Shown one piece after another: positions 11,507 through 21,188 of a stretch of DNA of 64,000 nucleotides. The DNA lies in NCBI GenBank assembly GCA_016800925.1, contig JABCPU010000121.1, positions 62,001 to 126,000 of the forward strand, in the 5' to 3' direction. A program made the position numbers and the translations under genes. Numbering within the stretch: the stretch's first letter is position 1; each line of letters starts with the position of its first letter. The notes beneath the pieces were generated by a model. That model worked only from the letters and a program-made list of their open reading frames with translations, searched no databases and was not told the DNA's origin. Source of the stretch: Suillus spraguei (lineage: Eukaryota > Basidiomycota > Agaricomycetes > Boletales > Suillaceae).

Positions 11507-12976
11507 TTACTCACTTTGATTTGCATAGTAAATAGGGTCATCGCTGAACTCGTAGTCTTCGTCAGCATACGACCCGCTCATCATATACTTGGCCTCTTCA
11601 AGACCGGCACGTCGCTTAGAGTCCCTCCTCTTTTGTTTCTGAATATGTTCATCGTCAAGTCGTTTCTCCCAGGTACGAAGTGCATCGTAAAATCCTTCAT
11701 CCTTCCAGGTTAAGTCGAAGGGAGGAGGTCCGACTCGATGAGGACAGTAAAGGGAGAGATGAGTAGGCGACCAATATCTGCAAACCTTGCACTGATATTC
11801 CGCATAATTCTTTTGACGATGCCCTAGCAAGCCGCAGATTCGGCATTTCATATTCTCATCAGGATTAGAATGAACTGCGCGCAAGGGGGTTGGGGAGATA
11901 ACAGGTGTGGGGCTCGTGGATCTGGCGGGTTTCTTTCCCTTATTCTTCCTCATACGTTTTAAAGCAAGAGTATTGGCTCGCTTAAGCTGCGCTTGTTGGG
12001 CGGTGGATAGCGTATATGCTGACGTAGGGAGGTCTGGAGTAACTGCTCGCTCAGCAGCTGCAAGGAGTTCAGTGGAGGAAGAGGGGGACGTAGTGCCGAA
12101 GTCTTTTACTAAGACTGGTGAAACGGGATCCATAGGACTGAATGACGATGGAATAGACATAGGAGGATGGATATGGAGGTCGCGAAGTCGAGGGCCGAGT
12201 GTTACTAACTCAGTGGCGGGGATGCCTAATAGTTTAGCAGCCTTAAACTGCTCCTCTGTGCATGGTTCATATAACCAATCAGGGCAATCAAGAGTAATCA
12301 CGGCGGGAGGTGGCGAGGTCGGTCGTTCAATGGGAGATGGGGTTCTAGGAGACGCGAGGTCTTCTTGTGTTTGTTGTAAGTCAGCGATGGCTTCTTCTAC
12401 TAGGTTTCTGGCCGCTCTGGTTTCAGCGACTGATTGCTGGATAGTATCGACAACCGTGTTGGTGAGTTGCCCAATTTCTTGCACAGCAGTGTATAGGCCA
12501 GTAAAGGCATCAAGAGTAGAATAGATACGCGAAGAAGCGGGTGCTGGGACAGGAAGTGGCGTATCTCTTTGCGGAGAGGGAGGTCGAGCAACGCCTGCTC
12601 GACGTTCGGCAATGATGTGAATAGCTTCTTCAACATCATTCTTAAAAGAATCGGGAAGCAACAGCATAGCGTAAGCACGAATGCGTTTTTGGAGATGAAT
12701 GAAACGGTGACGAAGTGTGATTTCTGTAGTTTCTTTAGCGGTGGCTTCGATAAGGGCTGCTGTACGGATGATGTTAACAATGAGTCGAGCGGGGAAGGCG
12801 CCTCTTTCGGTGAGAATCCTGTCAATTTCGAGGGCATGTCCCTCACAGAGGATGGCGGCTTCAATGTAGGATTGGTTATCGATTTCTGCGGTAAGGGTTC
12901 CGTATTGTTCTGCTTCAGAGTTGGATTCATTGGTGGCGACAGTGACAGGGGTAATGTAGGTGGTGGGGAAAGACAT
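11507..12976 (-). CDS. Gypsy A third ORF (env position), zinc-knuckle protein
   Basis: An intact 489-residue frame lies 57 nt downstream of the integrase stop and ends 33 nt before the 3' LTR. It is in the integrase frame but separated by TGA and TAG, so it needs reinitiation or its own mRNA. The N-terminal half is predicted helical, followed by a Ser/Pro-rich linker and a basic segment 'KRMRKNKGKKPARS'. Near residue 385 there is a knuckle-like 'CRICGLLGHRQKNY' in which the last Cys of CX2CX4HX4C is Tyr; the older copy at 34899 has Cys there. A second cluster 'CKVCRYWSPTHLSLYC' and a conserved tail 'TWKDEGFYDAL...' follow. There is no signal peptide or membrane segment, so it is not an envelope protein. 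The function is unknown; nucleic-acid binding is inferred from the cysteine motifs. Confidence 0.85.
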   Translation of the reverse strand: MSFPTTYITPVTVATNESNSEAEQYGTLTAEIDNQSYIEAAILCEGHALEIDRILTERGAFPARLIVNIIRTAALIEATAKETTEITLRHRFIHLQKRIRAYAMLLLPDSFKNDVEEAIHIIAERRAGVARPPSPQRDTPLPVPAPASSRIYSTLDAFTGLYTAVQEIGQLTNTVVDTIQQSVAETRAARNLVEEAIADLQQTQEDLASPRTPSPIERPTSPPPAVITLDCPDWLYEPCTEEQFKAAKLLGIPATELVTLGPRLRDLHIHPPMSIPSSFSPMDPVSPVLVKDFGTTSPSSSTELLAAAERAVTPDLPTSAYTLSTAQQAQLKRANTLALKRMRKNKGKKPARSTSPTPVISPTPLRAVHSNPDENMKCRICGLLGHRQKNYAEYQCKVCRYWSPTHLSLYCPHRVGPPPFDLTWKDEGFYDALRTWEKRLDDEHIQKQKRRDSKRRAGLEEAKYMMSGSYADEDYEFSDDPIYYANQSE

Positions 12977-13033
12977 TTCAATGTTTGTTTGGTAGTTGAT
13001 CAGGTGCTAATGCGGTTGATTGACTGAGGAATG

Positions 13034-14929
13034 TCAGAGTGTATGCTGCTTCTTATAAGCATTCAAGATTCGGGCGGAGTTCTTCAAGTTCTTTTCTGGG
13101 AGCCATTCGTTATCTCCCGATGAATATCCTTTCCAAGACACGAGATAGCGTCGGCGAATGCCGGTTCCTTTGTGAGAAAGGATTGCTTCGACTTCGTATT
13201 CTTCTTCTTCTTTGATGGTGTCAGGTGGTGGTTCGGCAAAGTTCGGACCGTGCACGTCCATTTCGCTATAGGATGATAAGACAGAAGCGTGGAACGTGGG
13301 ATGGATTTTCCACTGCGGAGGGAGTTTGAGTGTGAACGTGATGGGGGATAAGACATCGGTGATCGGGAAAGGTCCGTATTGCTTTGGCGCGAGTTTCCTT
13401 GATGGGAGTTTGAGTCTAAGATTAGCGGCAGAGAGCCAAACCTTATCTCCGATCTTCCATGGGGTGTACTTATCTCCTCGGGATCGTTCGGCCATCGTCT
13501 GCATTGCAATGTTGTGACAGGCGATTGCTTCTTCTCTTATCTTCTGCAGAGATCGTACTCGATCTTCTGCTGCGGGGACGGATGAGTCGGGAATTAGGTG
13601 AGGTATAGCACGTGGTTCATATCCCATCATTAGGTAGAAGGGTGATGCATTTCTTGCATCATGTTTTCGGTGGTTGTGGATGAATTCGGCGATTGGTAGG
13701 TGTTCTACCCAATCTTCGGGGTTGTTACGGCAGTAGATACGAAGGTATGTTTCGAGTTCTTGATTTAGCCTTTCAGTTTGGCCATCAGTCTGGGGGTGGT
13801 AGGCCGTGGATGGAGCAATGACGTAGTCAAGAAGTTGGGCAAGTTCCTTTGAGAAGCGAGATAGGAATTGCGGTCCTCGATCCGAGATGACTTTGTCATG
13901 GAGTCCAAATCGTCGGTAAACATGTTTCAAAAATAGCTTGGCCACACCTTCTGAAGTGATGGTTTTCAAACAAGGGATAATAATTACCCCCTTCGTAAGG
14001 CCATGGTCTACCACGACCATGATACTGTCAAAGCCTCCAGAGATGGGGAGGTCAGTGATAAGATCAACGGAGACCTGGGAGAACGGGCGAACCGCCGATG
14101 AGGGAATGGGCGTGAGCGGGGGCCGAACAGGATGAGTATCGGCTTTCATTTGCTGACAAAGGGCGCAACCTTCAACATACTTCCGAATATAAGAGCCCAT
14201 TGCAGGCCACCAGGCCTCCCATTTCACGAGTTCTTCAGTTTTGAATCTACCGGGGTGTCCCGCGGTAGGATGATCATGATATCTTTTCAGGATATCGGAA
14301 CGATGCGCCGGCGGAATATAGGCGCGGTTCTTAAAATAGAGGACGTTCTCCTCAATCTTCCAATCGGAAAGTGCCGACTTCATAGGGGGAAGGCACACGC
14401 CATCGAGGGCATCAGACGCTGTCTTGAAGACAGGGTCGTCGAGGGGGTCAGAGGAGGACAGTACATCCTTCAAGTCAGTGTCAATAAGACGAATGAATAG
14501 AGCATCAGGGAGGAGGGTCTGGTCTTCGTTATCGTCTTTGCCAGAGTCATAATCAGGCCGGCGGGATAGTGCATCAGGTACTGCTAATTTAGTACCTGCA
14601 ATGTGATGCAGTTCGATGTCGTAGATAGACAAAATCAATTGCCAGCGTGCTTGGCGACGGGTGAGCTTCTGTGCACTTCTAAAGTACAGAAGATTTTTAT
14701 GATCGGTGAATATCAGGACAGGGTGCTGATTTCCTTCAAGATAATGACGCCATTCGTTCAATGCCCGGATTACGGCAAGGAGTTCCTGATCAAAGATCTG
14801 GTAATTGCGTTCTGTGGGGTTCAAAGACTGTGAGAGATATGCGCATGGATGATAAACACCATTTTCATCAGTCTGCAAGAGAACTCCGCCAGTTGCTACG
14901 AGTGAAGCATCGGTAGCAATGGCAAATTG
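13034..14929 (-). pseudogene. pol: Gypsy A pol, RNase H - integrase - chromodomain part
   Basis: A 614-residue frame starting at 14878 (the frame itself is open from the TGA at 14932-14930). Order: RNase H piece 'NYQIFDQELLAVIRAL' with 'FTDHKNLLYF'; integrase zinc finger 'HPTAGHPGRF...C-ALC' (HHCC); catalytic core with 'VDLITD', 'VISDRGPQF' and 'GQTERLNQELE', where the last two acidic residues are spaced D-X35-E; C-terminal chromodomain 'RYLVSWKGYSSGDNEWLPE'. Integrase inserts the cDNA and the chromodomain is thought to guide it to heterochromatin. The part itself is uninterrupted, but it is cut off from RT by the TGA at 14930 (CGA in the ancestor) and earlier frameshifts. Confidence 0.93.
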
Positions 14930-16733
14930 TCAGGTAGGATCAGGGTTACGGAGTACTGGTTGGGAAGTGAAGCGTCGTTTCAATTCTTCGAAGGTGTCCA
15001 TACATTCGGTTGACCATTCAAAGGCCTTATCTTTCTTTGTCAAATCGATAAGGGGTCGGGCTATGTCAGAATAATGGGAAATGAACGTGCGGTAGAAGTT
15101 GCAAAAACCAGGAATGACCGAACATCTTTTACAGATTTCGGAATTGGCCATTCGGAGATTCCTTTGGTCTTGGCGGTGTCCATAGCAACTTGTCCGGGGC
15201 GAATTATCATTCCGAGGTATTCCACTTCTTCTGCATCGAAGGTGCATTTCTCCGGTTTTAAGAACAGGTGTTCTTTTCGTATTTTCATTAAAACTCGTCT
15301 AGTCCGTTCGCGGTGTTCTGCCATAGTTGTAGAGAAAATCAGGATATCGTCCATATAGATAACCATCCACCCTTCATTGATTTCTTGTTGAAAGGTGCGA
15401 TTCATGTATGCTTGAAAAGTTGCTGGGGAATTGCAGAGGCCAAAGAACATAACGTTCGGTTCAAAAAGGCCAAATTCCGTAGTAAAAGCAGCTTTCCACC
15501 TATCATCAGGATGGATGCGAATATTGTTATAGCCGGACCGGATATCCATTTTCGTAAAGAACTGTGCATTGTGGAGACGTGCGACAAGGGAAATAGGGAG
15601 TGGAAGCGGGTATGCGTTCTTGACTGTCCAATCATTGATGTAGCGATAATCTTGACAGGGACGCAGTTCTCCGCTCTTCTTTCCCACAAAGAAGAAGCCA
15701 CTAGCTTGAGGTGACTTCGATTCCGAGATAAAGCCCTTCGCAACGTTTTCATCGATAAACGTTTTGACAGCAGCGCGTTCTTTTTCCGATAGCGGGTAGA
15801 CCTTAGACGTACGAGGAATAAAACCGGGTTTGGTGTCAATCCGATGATCGATACCAGGGCGTTCGGGGGGTAGTTTGTTCAATCCGTCTTTAGCAAAGAC
15901 GTCTGCGAAGTCGTGCAAATAATCTGGGACCAATTCTTCGAAGGATTTCTTTTTCTTTTCCTTCTCATCCGTGGCGAATTCCTGAGCTTTGTTACTATAT
16001 TTCGGAGGAGGAGGGGGAATTTTGGAGTAGAGAGAGGTTTGTTCGAGTTGGGAAGTTCCATCACGTGTTAGGGGTGTATCCATGGATACTTCTTCTATAA
16101 TCCTCATGCTGACTCCATCGGTATCGTATTCCACAAGAAATTCCCCATCTCCAAGCTCATAGGAGGAAATTTCACGTACTTCTGGCGCATGCCAGACATC
16201 GTGCATAGTGTCGAATTGGTCATCATCCTCCATTGGGATCAACGAGGGCACGGGTTCTTCTTCAATAGAAGCTGAAAGAGTTTTCGGGGGAACAAAGAAC
16301 TTGGATAATTTCGGCACGTTGGTATCTTGTCCGGGGATATCCTCTTCTGCTTTTCTCTTTCCATGCTTCTGTTCTTCTATTGGCCGTTGCTCAATAGGTT
16401 CTTGTCCGATCCGATGCTCGGGTTCGGAATCATTCTTGCGCTTCTCTGCGCGAGGGATTGGTGATATTGCTCGCGGCAATTGTACACGTGGAGTAGGTTC
16501 TATAGTACGTGGCGTTCGTACTTCTGGTTCTGGTTCTTCAGGAACATCGATAGGAGAGGCAGTGAATGGTTTCGGAAGACGGGAATGTTGCCATCTGGTA
16601 TGGTGGTTGAAAAGTCGAGGCAACCCGTTCTTTCTTCGGTCTTCATCCAAATCGATTTCGATCTCATCAGATTTCTCTGTCCGTGAAAGGACAAGTGTTT
16701 CAGCAGCCCAATCTATAATTGGGTTCATTGCTG
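14930..16733 (-). pseudogene. pol: Gypsy A pol, reverse transcriptase part (frameshifted)
   Basis: From about 16733 the frame reads '[16 protein letters not shown]', a long acidic/proline-rich linker, then RT: '[19 protein letters not shown]', '[11 protein letters not shown]' and the catalytic 'YMDDILIF' (YMDD at 15346-15357). At about 15108 the frame changes: 'VKDVRSFL' continues as '[14 protein letters not shown]' in the next frame, so one base is missing. This second frame runs to 'LRNPDPT' and a TGA at 14932-14930, followed in frame by 'QFAIATDAS', the start of RNase H. Two lesions therefore fall in this part, in addition to the protease/RT frameshift. Domain order and motif spacing otherwise match Ty3/gypsy Pol. 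Confidence 0.92.
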
Positions 16734-17119
16734 TAACCATGGGATTCCAAGGAGAATTTGATCTCTTCTTCCTAGCTTGGTGATGTTGAATTTTCCATAC
16801 ATGGTTCGATCGTCTATTTTGACCACTAGAAGACAATAGTGTGTGATAGGTCCTCCTTTGATAAGAGTTCCATCTGCCGTAGTAACTCGAAATGGTTCTT
16901 TGAGTTTACGTCGTGTGATTTGATGGAGTTTCACAAACTCTTCGGAGATGAATGTTCCTGCTGCTCCTGAATCGATAACAGCAGTGGTGTCGACGGATTT
17001 CAAACGAGTACGCGAGTGGAGGGTGATGGGGATACGAAGTTCTTTTCTTTCACCTACAGCGCGTACAAGTCTTAGTAATACATTGGGAGAAACATACGTC
17101 GAATCTTTATTTCTCCAAA
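16725..17119 (-). pseudogene. pol: Gypsy A aspartic protease (retropepsin)
   Basis: The frame opens inside the end of gag and reads 'RNKDSTYVSPNVLLRLV' before the retropepsin motif 'AVIDSGAAGTFIS' (DSG catalytic triad) and later 'ILLGIPWL', matching the second conserved retropepsin block. It cleaves the Gag-Pol precursor in active elements. The frame ends in TGA at 16725, while the expected continuation 'AMNPIIDW' is in the next frame, so a base has been lost around 16727-16733. In the normal layout protease and RT are one frame. Confidence 0.88.
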
Positions 17120-17127
17120 TTAAAAAT
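17118..17127 (-). promoter_or_regulatory. Putative -1 frameshift site at the gag stop
   Basis: On the minus strand gag ends GAG GAT TTT TAA. The run of five T overlaps the stop, and the protease frame is open in the -1 register from the same place (GGA TTT TTA ATT). A tRNA-Phe on TTT could slip one base back when the stop waits in the A site. No downstream stem was evaluated. This is inferred from frame geometry only. Confidence 0.45.
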
Positions 17128-17959
17128 CCTCAACAATCCGTCTCACGGTTTCTTCATCTTCTTCTTCTCCTTTGACTTCGGTTTGTCGGAGTGGAGTCTT
17201 CTTCTTTCTGTCAGGACAGTTATGGATGCGATGTCCTGTCTTTCTGCATCCGAAGCATTGCCCTTTCTTCATGCATTCGGATCTCTCCATGTCGGAGATT
17301 CGATCTACGACCATTGCGTTGGAATCACGGTTCGGAATATACCGTGCATTCCCGTAGTTCTTCTTCTTCTGTTGTGGAATATGACGTGTCCTCATGGCGT
17401 TAAGCCGATGATGGGCGTTGTCAATAGCAACGCATTGCAGCACAACATCTCTGAAGATTTCGGAGACATCTCCCGTATTGAAGAGCTTTGTGAGGATACC
17501 CCAATTAAGGCCGTCTTGGAAGAACTGGATCTTCGTCGCGTTATCGGTGATATGAGCCTTGGCTGCAAGTGCCTCAAAGTCAGCGACGTAGGTATGGAGA
17601 TCTCCAGTTCCTTGCTTGAGGTCTCTGAGGCGTGTAAGCGCAGTCATCTTGGTATCCACTGGTTCGAATGCTTCCTTGAAGCTCTTCATAAAATCGACCA
17701 TCGTCCCATAACCCACTTTTTGTCCGGAAGTGTCGGTGGACTGGGCATGTTCAAGGAATTGTTCCTTCCAAGATTTAGCGTTCTTCTCTGTCATAAAGGA
17801 TGTTATGTAGATGATCTTCTGCTTGTCGGTAGTGTAAAGCTTTTCATTGATGTCAAAGTGCAGGTTGCACGATTGGATAAACTCGCGAGAGTTATCACGA
17901 TCTCCATCAAAACCAGTCGGTTGACCGATCTTATATTCGAATTCTTTGGTCGATGACAT
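17120..17959 (-). CDS. gag: Gypsy A Gag
   Basis: A 279-residue intact frame, starting about 196 nt inside the 5' LTR. The N-terminal two thirds has the hydrophobic, helix-rich pattern of a retrotransposon capsid ('IGQPTGFDGDRDNSREFIQS', 'SWKEQFLEH', 'GTMVDFMKSFKEAFEPVD'). A zinc knuckle 'CFGCRKTGHRIHNC' (CX2CX4HX4C) lies near residue 245, followed by a basic and then acidic tail. Gag forms the particle and binds the RNA. Pol follows in the -1 frame, overlapping the stop. The plus-strand frames opposite it are shadows. Confidence 0.93.
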   Translation of the reverse strand: MSSTKEFEYKIGQPTGFDGDRDNSREFIQSCNLHFDINEKLYTTDKQKIIYITSFMTEKNAKSWKEQFLEHAQSTDTSGQKVGYGTMVDFMKSFKEAFEPVDTKMTALTRLRDLKQGTGDLHTYVADFEALAAKAHITDNATKIQFFQDGLNWGILTKLFNTGDVSEIFRDVVLQCVAIDNAHHRLNAMRTRHIPQQKKKNYGNARYIPNRDSNAMVVDRISDMERSECMKKGQCFGCRKTGHRIHNCPDRKKKTPLRQTEVKGEEEDEETVRRIVEDF

Positions 17960-18155
17960 GGTTGATGATTCTTCTGGTGAGTTATACTTTCTCGGTGCCT
18001 ACACGTGCTATCTTGCTATCCGTCAGGGCTTTCTTCTGTCAGAGGGCTTCTCTTGACAATCTGCTCAGCGTACGCGTACGCTAGTCTGCTGATCTAGGCA
18101 TCAGGGTTCAGGGTCGACGACTGGATAGTCGATGATCAAAAGGACTTTAATCTTT

Positions 18156-18630
18156 TGTTACGAACTGGGGTGGCGTCACCAGCGACAGTGAAAAGACACA
18201 GACGGTCGGCTGGGAGTTCTTACAATGTCCAGAAGAGGACAAGGTGAAAGTACAAGGAACGCGTTCCGAGTACGATCAAGGGTTCAGCCTCAAAGACAAG
18301 TCTAAGAGGTATCCGCGAGAATAGAGACTAAGGCTAAGGAGTGCTTAGACTTAGAGACGATTCAAGACGACTTAGGTTGGAGACCTAAGCGAAGGAGATT
18401 CCAGGTAAAACCCAGTAAGATTAAAGTAGGGAATCTACTACAAGTACACTGTGCTTAAATAGGCCAATATGTGCGCACAGACCAAGAGAGGCGTGAGAAT
18501 ATAAGTGCGTATCCAAAGGAGGAAGGCAACTATAGTACAGATGCGTTGAGCATGTGAGTTAGAGTCACGTTACGTAATGTACAAGGTAAATGAAGTAAGA
18601 AAATGAATAGGGGCACGTACGATTGTAACA
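18156..18630 (-). repeat. 5' LTR of gypsy A (right copy)
   Basis: 475 bp, TGTTACG...GTAACA, three differences from the left LTR. A primer-binding site next to it (minus strand AAAAGATTAAAGTCC...) does not match an obvious tRNA 3' end by eye. Confidence 0.95.
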
Positions 18631-20165
18631 GAACCCCAGCAGCCAGCACTTGAGACTCAGGACTGATAACAATGTGAAAGATATGAATTCACATATAGTG
18701 AGTGCCGAACCCCGAACTCCGGTAGCCGGAACTCAGGACTCGGGACTCAGAACAATGTGAAAGATGTGAATTCACATATCATAAATGACGAACTCCGAAC
18801 CCCGGCAGCCAGCACTTGGGACTCGGGACTCAGAATAATGTGCAAGTCATTGATCCACACATGTTGAGGGCTGAACTCCGAACCCCGGCAGCCAGCAGTC
18901 GGGACTTGGGACTCAGAACAATGTGAAAGATATTGATTCCCACATGTAAAGTGCCGAATGCCGAATGCCGAACCCCGGAACCCGGAACTTGGCACTTGGC
19001 ACTCAGAATCATGTGAAATTTAGTGAGCCACATATGTTGAGGGCTGAACCCCGAACCCCGGCAGCCGGCAGTCGGGACTTGGGACTTAGAACAATGTGAA
19101 AGATACTGATTCCCACATGTAAAGTGCCGAACCCCGAACCCCGGCAGCCGGAACTCAGGACTTGGGACACACAACATTGTGAATGATATAGATGCACACA
19201 TGTTAAGTGCCGAACGCCGACTGCCAAGCCCCGGCACGCAGAACTCGGCACTCGGCACTCAGAATAATCCACACATGTTGGGTGCCGAACCCCGAACCCC
19301 GAATTCCGGCAGCCGGAACTCAGGACTCGGGACACACAACATAGTGAATGATATTGATGCATACATGTTAAGTACCGAATGCCGACTGCCGAGCCCCGGC
19401 ACCCGGAACTCGGCATTGGCACTCAGAATAATCCACACATGTTGAGTGCCGAACCCCAAACTCCGGCAACCAGAACTTGGGACTCACAACATTGTGAAAG
19501 ATACTGATCCCCACATGTAAAGTGCTGAACCCCGAACCCTGCAGCCGGAACTCGGGACTCAGGACACACAACATTGTGAATGATATAGATGCACACATGT
19601 TAAGTGCTGAACGCCGACTGCCGAGCCCCGGCACCCGGAACTCGGCACTCGGCACTCAGAATAATCCACACATGTTGAGTGCCGAACCCCGAACTCCGGC
19701 AGCTGGGACTCGGGACTTGGGACTCATAACATTGTGAATGATATTGATGCACACATGTTAAGTGCCAAATGCCGACTGCCGAGCCCCGGAACCTGGAACT
19801 CGGCACTTGGCACTCAGAATAATGTGAAAGTTATTGATCCACACATGTTGAGTGCCGAACCCCGCACCGTCACACAGATATCTATTTCGTCTCGAACCTT
19901 GAGTGCTGAACCCCAAACCATGAAATCCGGTAGTCCACAATTTTGGGGTTCGGGGTTTGGTACCTAAGATTCGTGACTCACCACTCAGAAATATGTGAGG
20001 CAATCTTGCCATTCGGAAGTTGAGTCCCATGAATTGAGTCCCAAACTCTGAGTACCATGGCACTCGGGCATTCGCCACTCAGCATTTGGGATTTAGGACT
20101 CTACATCCGGATCTTGACATCCAGTCCTCAAAATCCAGAACAAAATATTCGGGAGTCAAGACAAT
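18631..20165. repeat. Left array of ~80-bp palindromic monomers
   Basis: About 15 imperfect monomers, spaced 72-92 bp, each with two dyads: a GC-rich one around 'CCGGCAGCCGG' flanked by GTGCCGAA/ACTCGGCAC-type arms, and an AT-rich one, AATGTGAAAGATATTGAT followed by CACACATGTT. The last part (19860-20165) is degenerate. Open frames in the array are artefacts of the repeat. Confidence 0.9.
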
Positions 20166-20215
20166 CATTTGGACGGAATAAAATATTTTACATCATGTAT
20201 GAAATGAAGACCATT

Positions 20216-21017
20216 CTAATCTAAACACAGTGAAGAGGACTCCACTCCCCTGCCTCTCTTCAATCTCTGTAGCATGTCAGTGTACATCTTCACCTCTGCC
20301 ATCTTCTCATGGATACCCTCATCTTGCTCCTCCATCAATGCTACCAGGCGTGCTCGAATCATCTTAAGTCCCATCACTGATGGGCCTGATGAGTCATTTA
20401 CCTCCTCAGGAAGAACCAAGCCATCATCCTCAACTCCATTTTCCATCCAATGCTGGTAGTGAACGACACAGGACCTCATGATTTGACCCCATTGCCATGG
20501 TTCATTCGGAATTTCGGTGTGTCCCATCCACCATGGAGTATCATAGCTGGGAATAATCCGGGATGGATGTCCCGGAGCTGCGACATCATCAAACTGACAT
20601 AGGTGGGATGAAAAGATGTGGTCTGGAACAGTGTTCCAGGTGAGCATGGGATACAATGTCAGGACATGAGCGACGGGGCTTGGAACAACAGAAACGATGT
20701 TCCTTGCAGCTGAGTACTGCAGGAGTGGCATAACAAATGTCTGTTGGAAATCTCAGCATTGCCCAAAAAAGTCAGCCGGTCATCCGGTAATCAGTCACTT
20801 ACATTGATCTCCCATTGCAGCCCGGCTTTAAAGTACATGATCCGGGCAGAAGAGGGAGGGTTGTTAGCAGCCTCCATCTGATATTGAGAGATACATGCCG
20901 GATGCGCGATGCAGCCATATTCAAAGTACAAGAAATATCTTGAAGGTTCAGCTTCATGGGTTGCCAGTGATGTCCAGTATTTGGAGTGCCAGATGTGGAT
21001 GCAGGAGTTTCAGGCAT
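20216..21017 (-). CDS. KDZ-element accessory gene, unknown function
   Basis: Two exons can be read on the minus strand: one ending near 20803 in '...MYFKAGLQWEIN' with donor GTAAGT, and one starting near 20741 after 'TTTCCAACAG' and running 'TFVMPLLQYSAARN...' to the stop at 20216. The intron is about 61 nt. The first exon reads 'SRYFLYFEYGCIAHPAC' in the frame that joins; its true start is unclear because a stop lies about 50 codons before the splice. The C-terminus is rich in charged helix ('RLVALMEEQDEGIHEKMAE'). It lies just downstream of the transposase on the same strand. I do not recognise the family. Confidence 0.5.
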
Positions 21018-21188
21018 GGCTAATGCAAGAGTGTGATGCTGGGAATGACACTGACAGATGGTGAACAGCTGATGATATGAGTCACTGATGGATGGATTAG
21101 AAATTCAAACTCTGACATGGGCTGACCCGGACAATTCCCGGGACTCAATGTTTGGGTGTCAAATATGTGTTTCATCAGCAAAACAAAT

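Larger units (their letters stand above)
11000..18630 (-). mobile_element. Ty3/gypsy chromovirus, family A, near-complete
   Basis: Two 475-bp LTRs (11000-11474 and 18156-18630) enclose, in minus-strand order, gag, protease, reverse transcriptase, RNase H, integrase with a C-terminal chromodomain, and an extra ORF. The order PR-RT-RH-IN and the chromodomain place it among the chromoviruses. The LTRs differ at three sites only, so insertion is fairly recent, yet pol carries two one-base frameshifts and one nonsense codon, so this copy cannot make a full Pol. The bases next to the LTRs (GATAG on the left, GAACC on the right) do not form a target-site duplication, and the two flanks belong to different repeats, which suggests recombination after insertion. 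Confidence 0.93.

Noticed and set aside
11907..12524. 205-aa plus-strand ORF
   Set aside because: Antisense shadow of the gypsy third ORF.
11507..12976. Gypsy third ORF as an envelope gene
   Set aside because: Position fits, but there is no signal peptide, membrane helix or glycoprotein pattern; it has cysteine clusters of nucleic-acid-binding type.
17183..17956. 257-aa plus-strand ORF
   Set aside because: Exactly antisense to gypsy gag, without its own motifs.
19009..20078. Several 70-140-aa ORFs in the palindromic array
   Set aside because: They follow the repeat period and have no coding features.
18631..20165. Possible CRISPR-like array
   Set aside because: Units are about 80 bp, degenerate and contiguous without unique spacers; this is a eukaryotic palindromic satellite.
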